Below, piece after piece: positions 1 to 8,399 of a stretch of 9,708 bases of DNA. The stretch is from contig JAIPDU010000044.1 in NCBI GenBank assembly GCA_021737525.1, positions 1-9,708 on the forward strand, in the 5' to 3' direction. The translations under genes and the position numbers were made by a program. Positions within the stretch are counted from its first letter, which is position 1; each line of letters opens with the position of its first letter. The notes beneath the pieces were generated by a model. The model saw only the letters and a list, made by a program, of their open reading frames with translations. It made no database searches and was not told where the DNA came from. Origin of the DNA: Desulfohalobiaceae bacterium. Its GTDB lineage: Bacteria; Desulfobacterota; Desulfovibrionia; Desulfovibrionales; Desulfothermaceae.

Positions 1-701
1 GCCTCGGTGTGGGCGCAGCGGATGGCCTCTATGGCCTTGGAGACGGCGGTGTCGAAGCCGAAGGATCTGGAGATGAAGGGGATGTCGTTGTCGATGGTCT
101 TGGGGATTCCGATAACGGAGATCTTCATGTTCCGCCGGCGAACCTCCTCGGCAACCGCTCCGGCCGCCTTCATGGCCCCGTCTCCGCCGATGAGGAAGAG
201 GACGTTGACGTTGAGACGCTCCAAGGCCTCCACGATCTCCTCCGAGGACTGGTGTCCCCTGGAGGAGCCGAGCATGGTCCCGCCGAACTCGTGGACATCC
301 GAGACCGTGGACGGGGTCAGCTCCCAGACCTCGTGCCTGTATTTGGGAATGAATCCCTGCAGCCCGAAGCGTATGCCCAGGATGGAGGATATCCCGTACT
401 GGTGATGGGCCTCCATGACGATGGCCCGGATCACGTCGTTGATCCCCGGGCAGAGCCCGCCGCAGGTTACGATGGCGCACTTGGTCTTGCTGGGATCGAA
501 ATAGATGTTCTCCTTGGGTCCGGCTTCCTCGAAGGAATAGTATTCAGGCCCTTCCTGCCCCTTTTGATGGAGCTCCTGGGGGATCTCCATGGTCACCCCT
601 TTCTCGTGGGGGACGAAATGCATGAAGGGCAGCGGGGATTCCACCTTGGGCTCCCCCAGCCGCTCCACATCCGCGGCAACTGGATCCAATGCGTTGGCCA
701 T
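1..701 (-). CDS. ATP-dependent 6-phosphofructokinase, atypical clade (partial, C-terminus outside window)
   Basis: Phosphorylates fructose 6-phosphate to fructose 1,6-bisphosphate in cytosolic glycolysis. Only the first 233 codons are present. Visible in order: an N-terminal extension of about 70 residues before the core, the nucleotide-binding loop GGLCPGINDVIR (residues 81-92), GGDG (172-175), PKTIDND (200-206, containing the catalytic Asp204) and SFGFDTA (213-219). The Gly after GGD (175) is the residue associated with ATP use, whereas Lys201 before TIDND is the residue normally found in pyrophosphate-dependent enzymes; this G/K combination is known from the atypical ATP-dependent group that includes the trypanosome enzyme. 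The ATG at 701 is preceded by AGGAGG (706-711), with a rather short 4-base gap. The gene lies 123 bases downstream of the unknown gene at 825-1220 on the same strand. ATP specificity is inferred from motifs; pyrophosphate use cannot be fully excluded. Confidence 0.93.
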   Translation of the reverse strand, partial: MANALDPVAADVERLGEPKVESPLPFMHFVPHEKGVTMEIPQELHQKGQEGPEYYSFEEAGPKENIYFDPSKTKCAIVTCGGLCPGINDVIRAIVMEAHHQYGISSILGIRFGLQGFIPKYRHEVWELTPSTVSDVHEFGGTMLGSSRGHQSSEEIVEALERLNVNVLFLIGGDGAMKAAGAVAEEVRRRNMKISVIGIPKTIDNDIPFISRSFGFDTAVSKAIEAIRCAHTE

Positions 702-824
702 ATGACCTCCTGGCTCGCAATACGTTGATGCGCGATTCGAAGTCGATGTACCTCCCGAATGGCTCACAGCCCCGGGAAGTGCGGCCTTTGAATGAAGGCT
801 TGCCTTTGCGCATCGAGCAAATTG

Positions 825-1220
825 TTATCGACTGAAGCTCCCGCTGCGGGATTTGTCATAGAAGGTGCCGAACCGGGATCTGTCCGGATTGCGGCTCAAA
901 TGCTGATAGCGCTTGACCGCGGCCCGGGCCAGGCGCTGCAGAATATCCGAAAGATCCGATCCCGCGAGCAGATCGGCTACCTCCTGACGGTCGGACAGGC
1001 GCGCGCTCAGGATATAGTTCCTCTCGCCCTCCGGGTCGAGCTGCACGTCCTCGAAGCGCGGCTTGATCTCCCTGGACTCCAGGATCTGAGCCAGGAGCTC
1101 CATAGCGGTGTAGGCAAAGAACTTTTTCACGTCCTCAGTGGACTCCGCCTTGTTCAAGCGGTCCCTGTACTCGGGCCACAGCTCGTTCTCGATCTTGGTG
1201 TAGGAGATGCGTTGCGACAT
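825..1220 (-). CDS. Protein of unknown function, 131 aa
   Basis: I do not recognise a family. The product is soluble-looking and charged, with no signal peptide or membrane segment. Residues about 8-45 and 70-105 look helical, with a central EIKPRFEDVQLDPEG stretch that may be a strand or loop. The tail after residue 110 is Arg/Ser-rich and basic (ending SRSGSFSR), which could bind nucleic acid or be disordered. The start was set at the ATG at 1220 because AGGAG lies 5 bases upstream of it; a GTG two codons earlier overlaps that ribosome binding site. It is likely to be real because it is long, has good codon use for the window and sits between the phosphofructokinase gene and a divergent gene with no competing frame. 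It may be co-transcribed with phosphofructokinase, but the 123-base gap makes this uncertain. Confidence 0.8.
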   Translation of the reverse strand: MSQRISYTKIENELWPEYRDRLNKAESTEDVKKFFAYTAMELLAQILESREIKPRFEDVQLDPEGERNYILSARLSDRQEVADLLAGSDLSDILQRLARAAVKRYQHLSRNPDRSRFGTFYDKSRSGSFSR

Positions 1221-1353
1221 AGCCACTCCTGTGCCGGCGCCCGAACGAATCGGCCACGGGCGGTTTGCCCCCGCACTGCATCCGCAAGGCTATCCGGAGG
1301 GCAGAGCGGGGACGGAATCCTTCCGCAAAGGGCACTCCTTCAGTGTCTTTTCA

Positions 1354-1382
1354 TTGTAGGCCAGAGTATGGCAGGATGCAAT
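1354..1382 (+). promoter_or_regulatory. Possible sigma70 promoter for the yjbQ-like gene
   Basis: TTGTAG (1354-1359), a 17-base spacer and TGCAAT (1377-1382) lie about 55 bases before the yjbQ-type start codon, inside the 216-base divergent intergenic region. Each hexamer is an imperfect match (3/6 and 4/6), so this is a candidate only. Confidence 0.3.
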
Positions 1383-1436
1383 ACCGGACACGGCCCGGGA
1401 ATGAGGCTTGTATCAATTCCACATCCCGGAGGGTTT

Positions 1437-1838
1437 ATGGAGGTCATCAAGGTTTCCTCCCGCAACAGGCAGGAACTGGTGGAGATCACTGCCAAGCTGC
1501 GCGCCACGCTCGGGGAAAGGGGATGGCGGCAGGGGGTGCTCACCGTGTACTGTCCCCACACCACCGCGGGGATCACCATCAACGAGGCGGCTGATCCCAG
1601 CGTGGTCCAGGACATCAACGGGACCCTGGCCAAGCTGGTCCCGGAGGGAGCGAACTACCGCCACATGGAGGGGAACAGCGACGCCCACATCAAGTCCTCC
1701 CTGGTGGGCTGCAGCGAGCAGATCCTGGTGGAGCGCGGCGACCTCGTGCTGGGGACCTGGCAGGGCGTCTTCTTCGCGGAATTCGACGGTCCGCGATCCA
1801 GGAAGGTCTATGTCGGGTTCAGCCCCGGGAACGAATAG
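1437..1838 (+). CDS. yjbQ: YjbQ/UPF0047 family protein (secondary thiamine-phosphate synthase type)
   Basis: A 133-aa protein, the usual size for this single-domain cytosolic family (about 130-140 aa). Family hallmarks are all present: HTTAGITINE at residues 41-50, HMEGNSDAHIKSSLVG at 76-91 and GTWQGVFFAEFDGPRSRK at 106-123. The conserved histidines (41, 76 and 84) are the likely metal ligands. The family is annotated as having a weak thiamine phosphate synthase activity seen for the E. coli member, but its true role is unsettled. ATG at 1437 was chosen because GGAGGG (1428-1433) lies just before it and family homology begins right there; the open frame runs much further upstream, but that part is only antisense to the unknown gene and intergenic DNA. 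The DUF3786 gene follows 57 bases downstream on the same strand, probably in one operon. Confidence 0.92.
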   Translation: MEVIKVSSRNRQELVEITAKLRATLGERGWRQGVLTVYCPHTTAGITINEAADPSVVQDINGTLAKLVPEGANYRHMEGNSDAHIKSSLVGCSEQILVERGDLVLGTWQGVFFAEFDGPRSRKVYVGFSPGNE

Positions 1839-1895
1839 CTCCTTCGCGAGCGGAAAGTGGTCATTTCGGATGGTCACAAGACAGGAGAAGTGGCA

Positions 1896-2573
1896 ATGAC
1901 CCGACCGGACCTCTTGCACGGATTGCGCGACAGCGAGCCGTCCCAGGCCTTCCAGGAGATCTACGAGGATTATCTGGAACAGCTGGGCGGGCTGGATCTC
2001 TTGGAACAGGCCGGACGATTGGGCCTGACCCTGTTGCGGGAGGAGGGTCCGGAGCTGGAGATCCCCCTTTTCGGCCGGAGCTACGGGGTGTCTTCGCAGG
2101 GGATCCGTCCTCCTTCCGGGGAGCGGCCCCTGCACGCGGAGGCGGTCCTTCTCTGCAGGTATGTCCTGCTCGCCCCGCGGAACCCGCCTGCGCAAAAGGA
2201 TTGGCGCGCCTTCAAGGACTTCCGCGACGCGGCCCCCTTCGCCGGGGCCTTCTCCGTCCAGGTGGAGGCGAGCCTGGCTCGAGCCTTTTCCGGGCGGGCA
2301 GGGGAACTGGAACGCGCCTGCGGCGAGCTGGGGGGCAGGGATCCGGAAATGGGCCTAGCCTACACCCTCTGTCGCGAATTCCCCGCTCTCCCGGGCATCC
2401 GCACGGTGCTCCTGTTCAACGACGCGGACGAGGAGTTCCCCGCGGAGGCCAGGATCCTCTTCCCGGACAACGTCGCCGCATTCCTGGACATGGAGTGTCT
2501 GGCCATCCTGGGGTGGCTGCTCAAGGACTTCCTCCGCCTCGCTTCTGGGGGAAGCGGCATGAGCATCATGTAG
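1896..2573 (+). CDS. DUF3786 domain protein, 225 aa
   Basis: The layout matches DUF3786 as I remember it: an N-terminal helical part (residues 15-50), a strand pair around LEIPLFGRSYGVS (54-66), a conserved segment around HAEAVLLCRYVLLA (80-93), then W..FKDFR (103-110), a central helix with LARAF (127-131), and C-terminal FNDADEEFPAEARILFPD (174-191) followed by LDMECLAILGWLL (197-209). The molecular role of the family is unknown; it is found mainly in anaerobes, and some members are fused to or near Fe-S cluster proteins. No signal peptide or membrane helix is visible. The start at the ATG at 1896 is supported by AGGAG (1883-1887) 8 bases upstream; an upstream in-frame GTG at 1857 lacks such support. 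It follows the yjbQ-like gene and converges on the coiled-coil gene with only 17 bases between the two stop codons. Confidence 0.8.
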   Translation: MTRPDLLHGLRDSEPSQAFQEIYEDYLEQLGGLDLLEQAGRLGLTLLREEGPELEIPLFGRSYGVSSQGIRPPSGERPLHAEAVLLCRYVLLAPRNPPAQKDWRAFKDFRDAAPFAGAFSVQVEASLARAFSGRAGELERACGELGGRDPEMGLAYTLCREFPALPGIRTVLLFNDADEEFPAEARILFPDNVAAFLDMECLAILGWLLKDFLRLASGGSGMSIM

Positions 2574-2590
2574 TGATTCCCGGTCAAATA

Positions 2591-2866
2591 CTAGCTCGCC
2601 TCGCCTTCTCCGGTTGTTGAGCCAAGCTCCCAGGCAAGATAGTTCCTCTTGTTCCTGCGGCTCTGGATCTCCACCTCCAGGCGCAGCTTCTCCTGCTGCA
2701 GATTGTGGATCCGCTCCGGATAGACCACGCCCGCGGGCACGTCCTCCTGGGAGCGGAGCTGCTTCAACTCCCGCTCGGTCTCCTGCTGCTGCCGGGTCAG
2801 ATCCTTGATTTCCCCTTCCAGGCGCTCGAGCTCATTCGACGATGTAGCGCCGCCGTTTGGAGCCAT
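2591..2866 (-). CDS. Small coiled-coil protein, 91 aa, unknown function
   Basis: Two charged heptad-rich helices (residues about 12-40 and 51-77, rich in Glu, Lys, Arg, Gln and Leu) are separated by a short DVPAG turn, which suggests an antiparallel helical hairpin or an oligomerising coiled coil. There is no signal peptide. ATG at 2866 was chosen because GGGGAG (2875-2880) is 8 bases upstream. The first 35 bases overlap the end of the EPSP synthase-like gene in another frame, so the two are probably translationally coupled. I cannot assign a family. Its tight link to the pseudoenzyme-like gene upstream suggests a joint role, but this is inference from position only. Confidence 0.7.
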   Translation of the reverse strand: MAPNGGATSSNELERLEGEIKDLTRQQQETERELKQLRSQEDVPAGVVYPERIHNLQQEKLRLEVEIQSRRNKRNYLAWELGSTTGEGEAS

Positions 2867-4457
2867 GGCCTTTTCTCCCCTTTTCCTGCCGGGCCGCAAA
2901 AGCGTCCTGCGGTCTGGGCAGTCCGTTGTATATGGTCCAGAAATCGGGCCAGTCCCCGCGCAGCTCGCCGGGATTGCGCAAGACGATCCCCGGCCGCACC
3001 AGCGCGATCAGGGCCAGGGCCATGCTCCAGCCGGAATCGGGGCTGGCCAGCTCCAGTCTCTCCCCGCTGTCGCCGGGTCGGGACGCGATGCGCAGGAGCC
3101 CGCCCTGAAAGGAAAACTCCGCTCCCAGCTCCCGGGCCGCTTCAATCGCAAAATCTGAGCTGTTTCCGGGTGGCAGATGAAGACTGCCGCGCCCCGCGGC
3201 CAGGGCCAGGGACACGGCGAGCGGGACCGCCCAGCCGGCCAGGCGCAGGTCGAACTCCGCCTCCTCCTCGGATGGCTCGTCCGGCCGGGACACGAGAGCC
3301 TCATCTGCCTCTTCCAGGGAGATGTCGAAGGCCTGCAGAACCCGCACCACGGTCCCGCGCCTGCTGCTGCCCTCCGCGAATCCGCCGGCCAACCTGGCCC
3401 GTCCGCCCAGAAAGCGGGGCATGGCGAGCAGATAGGCCCCGAGCTCAGGATCCAGGGACAACTCGGGCTGGCGGGGCAATTCCCTCTCCCCGGGGGCGAG
3501 GCTCAGGCTGCCGGATTCCAGGGCGAGCTCCACTCCGCAGGCTGAGAGCACTTCGCAGGCGGGCTCCAAGGCCCTCCGCCATCCGCTGCCCTGGTTCCAG
3601 GAAATGCGTATCCCCCGCTTTGCGGCGTAGAAATAGCCGCAGGACAGGACCAGGGCCAGGCCAAGCTCAGGCGAGGCCTGTTCTGGAAGGACGATCTCCT
3701 CCTCCGGGTTGCCGCTGGACTCCAGCCGCATGGGCAGCCCCCTGTTCCCCGGCAGGATGGAAACCCCGCGGGCTCCGAGCCGCGGCAGCAGCTCGAACAG
3801 AGGCCCCAGGTCGGCAAGCCTGGCCCGGGTGCTGCCGGTGAGCTTGCAGCTTCCGGGCTCGAGCGCGGCCATAAAGACCAGGAGATAGAGGTTCAGGGCG
3901 TCCCCGCCCACGTACACGGATTTGCCGTTGAAGACCGCCGCCTGGCCGGACTCGGTCCAGACCGCGGCCGAATCCCAGGAGACCCGGCTCCCGAGCTGCT
4001 GAAAGGCCCGGAGGAGCTCGAACAGGGCGTCGTTCATCACCGGCCGCTCCAGCCGCAGGGAGGACCCTGATGCAGCGGCCAGGGCTAGCCACATCCTGCT
4101 GAGCTGCCTGTCCCTGGGCCCCTCCAGGTCAACTGAGGCGGGCTCCTGGCTGGGACGAAGCAAAAACTCCTTCTCCGGAGGGCGCTCCGTGCGGTCGTAG
4201 GCCAGGCCGTTGAGCAGTTGAAAGGCCCGGCGCAGGAGCCTCTCGTCCAGCCCCGAGCCGCGGCTCTCCTTCTGCCAGACCTGCCACAGCCCCTTCTCCA
4301 TCTCCGGATCGGACAGGGACTGGCTTTTGGCTCGCCTCTGTTGCAAGTGCCTGTCAAAAAGATCGCACCGCTTGGCCAGAAGGCGCATGAGCTCGCTATC
4401 CACTTGGGCCAGATCTTCCCGGATCGAACCGGGGTTGTGGCCTTTCTTCGCAGCCAT
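2832..4457 (-). CDS. Chorismate mutase-like / EPSP synthase-like fusion, probable pseudoenzyme
   Basis: 541 aa. Residues 11-85 resemble an AroQ chorismate mutase: IREDLAQVDSELMRLLAKR keeps the counterparts of the catalytic Arg11 and Arg28 of the E. coli domain, the Lys39 counterpart is Arg41, a DPE follows at 50-52, and no clear Gln88 is seen. Residues 107-513 follow the EPSP synthase (AroA) fold almost strand for strand, e.g. SRMWLALAAASG (120-131), VYVGGDALNLYLLVFMAAL (181-199) and SMALALIALVRPG (478-490). The catalytic motifs are changed: GxKSxSxR to GPRDRQLSR, GNxGTxxR to GGDALNLY, KESDR to NSSDF, NDHRMAM to DSGWSMA, and the C-terminal KTFPDYF lysine is lost (GDWPDFW, 501-507). The shikimate pathway step is therefore unlikely. 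ATG at 4457 has GGAGA 4 bases upstream. A basic tail (523-541) overlaps the next gene. Confidence 0.8.
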   Translation of the reverse strand: MAAKKGHNPGSIREDLAQVDSELMRLLAKRCDLFDRHLQQRRAKSQSLSDPEMEKGLWQVWQKESRGSGLDERLLRRAFQLLNGLAYDRTERPPEKEFLLRPSQEPASVDLEGPRDRQLSRMWLALAAASGSSLRLERPVMNDALFELLRAFQQLGSRVSWDSAAVWTESGQAAVFNGKSVYVGGDALNLYLLVFMAALEPGSCKLTGSTRARLADLGPLFELLPRLGARGVSILPGNRGLPMRLESSGNPEEEIVLPEQASPELGLALVLSCGYFYAAKRGIRISWNQGSGWRRALEPACEVLSACGVELALESGSLSLAPGERELPRQPELSLDPELGAYLLAMPRFLGGRARLAGGFAEGSSRRGTVVRVLQAFDISLEEADEALVSRPDEPSEEEAEFDLRLAGWAVPLAVSLALAAGRGSLHLPPGNSSDFAIEAARELGAEFSFQGGLLRIASRPGDSGERLELASPDSGWSMALALIALVRPGIVLRNPGELRGDWPDFWTIYNGLPRPQDAFAARQEKGRKGHGSKRRRYIVE

Positions 4458-4675
4458 ATCTCTCCAGCTGCAGCCCTTCACAGGGTTGCTGTACCAGGTT
4501 CGGGGTTCCAGGCTTGGGAAAGGAATACAAGTCCACAGTGTTTCCTCCCGCGCGAAGTCTCCGGCAGCACCTAGCGCTAACCCACGCGAGAGGGGAAATT
4601 CCTAGCAGAGAACGTCGCGCTCCACAAGGCCCATCGTAAGGGGCCGAAACGTAGGGGATCGAAGGTGACCAAGCC
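4458..4675. other. Intergenic region between TPR gene and EPSP synthase-like gene
   Basis: 218 bases separate the TPR gene stop from the next start on the same strand. A weak hairpin could form from GGCCC and GGGCC around 4629-4644, but there is no T-run, so I do not call a terminator. An 8-base palindrome TAGCGCTA lies near 4572. No convincing promoter was found. Confidence 0.4.
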
Positions 4676-5422
4676 CTATTCAGCGAGGAGCTCGCGCGCC
4701 TTTTCGCTGTAGTGTGGGTCATCCGACTCGGCAGCCTCCCGCAGCAGCTGCCCGGCCTTTTGCTCCTCCTCCCCCAGGTCCAGCATGAGCCCGCCGGCAT
4801 AGACGTGCAGCTTGGGCCTGTAAGGGCTCTCCTCGGGCATGAGGCGCAGGGCCTCTCGATAATACTCCAGGGCCTTGTCCTTGTCCCTGCCCGCGAGCCA
4901 GGGTAGCACCTCGTAGAAGCGTCCCAGGGCCATGGCCGGAGTGGCATCGTTGAAGCGCTTGTCCAGCTCGTAGGCTTTCTTCAGGTGCTTTTGCGTCTTT
5001 CCCTTGAGCCCCTCGCCCAGGGCGGTGAATATGCTCACCCCGTCGGAGTAGCTCCCCACACAGACCCCGTAGTAGTAATGACCCTCCACGCCTTCCGGCC
5101 TGAGCTCCATGGCCTCCTTGGCCAGCTCCATGCCCTGCTTGCCGTACTCGGCGCAGATATCCTTCCAGTCCTCCACTTCCCTGAGCTTAGCCTGCTCTGC
5201 CGTCTCGCGGCAAGCCCTGGCCCCTTCCCAGCGCGCGGCATAGCTTTGGGGGTTCTCCTCTGCCGCCTGCCTGTACAGCTGGACCGCCTGCTTGAGGTTG
5301 TCCAGGCCTCCCTCGGCCTCGAGGTCCTCAGCTTGGGCCAGCTTGTTCCCCGCCCCAGCGCTTGGCCCCCACAAAACAACCGCTAAGAGGACCATAAGAG
5401 TAACACATCCAATTCGACGCAT
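4676..5422 (-). CDS. Secreted TPR-repeat protein, 248 aa
   Basis: A Sec signal peptide is clear: MRRIG, a hydrophobic core (residues about 7-19) and a likely cut after the small residues SAGA (about 24). The Cys at 6 is too early for a lipobox, so the mature protein is probably periplasmic and soluble. Helical tetratricopeptide-type repeats follow: LKQAVQLYRQAAEENPQSYAA (43-63), MELAKEAMELRPEGVEGHY (98-116), THKAYELD-like at 144-155, and DKALEYYREALRLMP (182-196), plus a C-terminal pair. The EGHYYYGVCVGSY, ALGRFYEVLPWLAGRDK and KALEYY stretches resemble TPR proteins associated with TRAP transporters (TatT type) and RMD-like proteins, but no transporter gene is seen here, so the partner is unknown. 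ATG at 5422 is supported by AAGGAGG 5 bases upstream. It is transcribed divergently from groES. Confidence 0.85.
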   Translation of the reverse strand: MRRIGCVTLMVLLAVVLWGPSAGAGNKLAQAEDLEAEGGLDNLKQAVQLYRQAAEENPQSYAARWEGARACRETAEQAKLREVEDWKDICAEYGKQGMELAKEAMELRPEGVEGHYYYGVCVGSYSDGVSIFTALGEGLKGKTQKHLKKAYELDKRFNDATPAMALGRFYEVLPWLAGRDKDKALEYYREALRLMPEESPYRPKLHVYAGGLMLDLGEEEQKAGQLLREAAESDDPHYSEKARELLAE

Positions 5423-5547
5423 AACAGCCTCCTTGCCCTTTTCCAAACCCCAACAATTTCCCGTCCGTCCGGTAAGGCCTTTCAACCTTATCCCTACAAT
5501 CGCGCCAATCCGCGTGCCTCGGTTGGATACCCGGACAATCCTGAAAA

Positions 5548-5577
5548 ATACTAGGGCCTGCCTTGGTCACCTGTCAA
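5548..5577 (-). promoter_or_regulatory. Sigma70-type promoter for the TPR gene
   Basis: On the minus strand a perfect -35 TTGACA (5572-5577) is followed after 18 bases by TAGTAT (5548-5553, 4/6 match to the -10 consensus). Transcription would begin near 5541 and give a leader of about 120 bases before the TPR start codon. Confidence 0.5.
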
Positions 5578-5799
5578 CCTCGGCGACTTCTGAACGACCG
5601 CAGCCTGTGAACGGATAAGGCCTATTCCTGCATCAATCCCATCCAGGGCCACTGTCTGCCAAGAGAGGAGACAGAGAATGAATTCCTCGTTAAACAAATT
5701 ATAATTGAGAAATCTGAGCTTTGTTTTCGAAAAATGAACTTATTTCTTATCAAGCATTGCTAAACAGACCTAAACGCCAATATCTAGCTGTATTCGCTA
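5578..5799. other. AT-rich part of the divergent TPR/groES control region
   Basis: This 222-base stretch holds no convincing gene. It becomes strongly AT-rich from about 5690 to 5780, in contrast to the GC-rich genes around it, as is common in control regions. One 8-codon reading frame (5678-5704) with AGGAG 7 bases upstream is present but too short to call a gene. No sigma54 or sigma32 consensus was found here. Confidence 0.4.
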
Positions 5800-5827
5800 T
5801 TGCGTTTCAGCGTGTGATATATAGGAT
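5800..5827 (+). promoter_or_regulatory. Probable groES-groEL promoter
   Basis: TTGCGT (5800-5805), 16 bases, then TAGGAT (5822-5827, 4/6 to TATAAT). This places the start of transcription near 5834-5836, at the edge of the CIRCE operator, as in HrcA-controlled vegetative promoters. An overlapping TATATA (5818-5823) is an alternative -10. No sigma32 consensus was seen, so control by repression through CIRCE is more likely. Confidence 0.45.
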
Positions 5828-5837
5828 TGCCCTTGTG

Positions 5838-5864
5838 TTAGCACTCGATTTGAGTGAGTGCTAA
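5838..5864 (+). promoter_or_regulatory. CIRCE operator (HrcA binding site)
   Basis: Exact 9-9-9 CIRCE: TTAGCACTC (5838-5846), nine bases, GAGTGCTAA (5856-5864). The inverted repeat extends three more bases each side (GTG and CAC), giving 12-base arms at 5835-5846 and 5856-5867. CIRCE is the binding site of the repressor HrcA, which depends on GroEL for activity, so it closes a feedback loop on the groES-groEL operon that starts 56 bases downstream. The site also lies in the leader RNA. Confidence 0.97.
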
Positions 5865-5920
5865 CACCTTTCGAGGCCCCCAATATCTGGAAATTTCAAT
5901 AATAAACATGGAGGTCGATT

Positions 5921-6211
5921 ATGAATCTGAAGCCTTTGCACGATAGGGTTCTGGTTCAGCGTGTGGAAGAGGAGGAGAAGACCAAGGGCGGCATCATCAT
6001 CCCCGAAACCGCCAAGGAAAAGCCCATCCGGGGCAAGGTCAAGGCTGCCGGACCCGGGAAGCTTACCGACGACGGCAAGCGCATGGAGATGTCCGTCAAG
6101 CCCGGGGACATGATCATGTTCAACAAGTACGCCGGGACCGAGGTCAAGATCGAGGACGAAGAGCATCTGGTCATGCGCGAGGACGACATCCTGGCCATTA
6201 TCGAGGACTAA
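5921..6211 (+). CDS. groES: Co-chaperonin GroES (Hsp10)
   Basis: 96 aa, full family length. It forms the heptameric lid on GroEL in the cytosol, closing the folding chamber in an ATP-dependent cycle. Visible features: N-terminal LKPLHDRVLVQR (3-14), the mobile loop (about 17-34) with the hydrophobic GroEL-binding tripeptide III (25-27) after KGG, the roof segment (45-58), and the C-terminal HLVMREDDILAIIE. The start at ATG 5921 has GGAGG (5910-5914) 6 bases upstream. It is the first gene of the CIRCE-controlled operon, with groEL 27 bases downstream. Confidence 0.99.
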   Translation: MNLKPLHDRVLVQRVEEEEKTKGGIIIPETAKEKPIRGKVKAAGPGKLTDDGKRMEMSVKPGDMIMFNKYAGTEVKIEDEEHLVMREDDILAIIED

Positions 6212-6238
6212 TACCAAACGCGAAAAGGAGGGATAGAT

Positions 6239-7879
<1,641 letters not shown>

Positions 7880-7909
7880 TTCCCCGCGCCACTCCCGCAC
7901 CGCGGATAC

Positions 7910-7944
7910 AAAGGCCGGGCCCCCGAAGGGCCCGGCCTTTCTGT
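7910..7944 (+). terminator. Intrinsic terminator of groES-groEL, probably bidirectional
   Basis: Perfect 13-base-pair GC-rich stem (7910-7922 with 7928-7940) and 5-base loop, ending in TTT and followed by CTGTGT. The stem starts with AAA, so it also gives a TTT after the stem when read on the minus strand and could stop transcription from the four-helix gene on the other side. Confidence 0.9.
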
Positions 7945-7950
7945 GTACAG

Positions 7951-8006
7951 AGGTCGGAGTTCGGATGTCGGAAGTCGGAGGCCAGAAGTTGGGTAGCGGA
8001 TGTCAG
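7951..8006 (+). repeat. Degenerate 7-bp tandem array, left inverted arm
   Basis: Eight consecutive 7-base units: aggtcgg, agttcgg, atgtcgg, aagtcgg, aggccag, aagttgg, gtagcgg, atgtcag. They decay from left to right. The array starts 7 bases after the groEL terminator, and its last unit contains the stop codon (8003-8005) of the four-helix gene. It is oriented opposite to the array at 8403-8450: AGGTCGGAGTTCGGA (7951-7965) is the reverse complement of 8418-8432 at 14 of 15 positions. Confidence 0.85.
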
Positions 8007-8386
8007 TTCAGGAGAAAGGGTTGGGGATTTTTGATCATGGATCCTAACATGGCGCCAATGGAACGGCATTTCTGGACCAATTCATGGTGCTTGGACTGCT
8101 CGAGCCACCCGCAATCCTGGGCAAAGTCCAGCCATGTGTCTGTTTCGCTGTTTTCGCCATCGCAGTCGGTAAGCTTATTCAGAAAATGGGCTTCATAGCG
8201 CCGTTTTGCCCATGCCTCTCGCAAATTGGAGCAAACAGCCCGCGAAGACCTACGTATCTGATCCGTGAGGGAATATTTTTCCTCTTTCGGCCATGTTTTG
8301 CTTATCTCGAAAATTTCCATAGCGAGATCATAGGCCATCTGATACACTTCGAGATCCTTGGCAGAATTGATCTGTCTAGCACGCAT
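8003..8386 (-). CDS. Four-helix-bundle protein, S23 / 23S rRNA intervening-sequence family
   Basis: 127 aa, typical family length. Signature segments: KDLEVYQMAYDLAMEIFEIS (10-29), WPKEEKYSLTDQIRRSSRAVCSNLREAW (32-59), the subgroup motif KRRYEAHFLNKLTDCDGENSETDTWLDFA (61-89) and a final helix (100-120). Proteins of this fold form pentameric four-helix bundles; relatives are encoded in 23S rRNA intervening sequences, and the fold is shared with Avd of diversity-generating retroelements. The function of stand-alone copies is unknown. The ATG at 8386 was chosen over the GTG one codon earlier because GGAG is 8 bases upstream; AAGGAG (8395-8400) begins on the last base of the hydrolase stop codon, 13 bases before the start. 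Two hand-counted 60-base lines (8221, 8281) are 43-47% GC, well below neighbouring genes, suggesting transfer. Inverted 7-bp arrays flank it. Confidence 0.9.
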   Translation of the reverse strand: MRARQINSAKDLEVYQMAYDLAMEIFEISKTWPKEEKYSLTDQIRRSSRAVCSNLREAWAKRRYEAHFLNKLTDCDGENSETDTWLDFAQDCGWLEQSKHHELVQKCRSIGAMLGSMIKNPQPFLLN

Positions 8387-8399
8387 CACCTTTTCTCCT

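Noticed and set aside
9..728. Plus-strand frame of 239 codons
   Set aside because: Antisense shadow of phosphofructokinase, whose motifs are unmistakable on the minus strand.
792..1436. Upstream extension of the YjbQ frame to give 348 codons
   Set aside because: Family homology and a ribosome binding site both start at 1437; the extension is antisense to the 131-aa gene and contains no recognisable domain.
2705..3841. Plus-strand frame of 378 codons, rich in Arg, Pro and Ala
   Set aside because: Shadow of the EPSP synthase-like gene; composition is that of an antisense frame.
8003..8386. A true 23S rRNA intervening sequence
   Set aside because: The flanks are the groEL terminator and a hydrolase gene; no rRNA sequence is present in the window.
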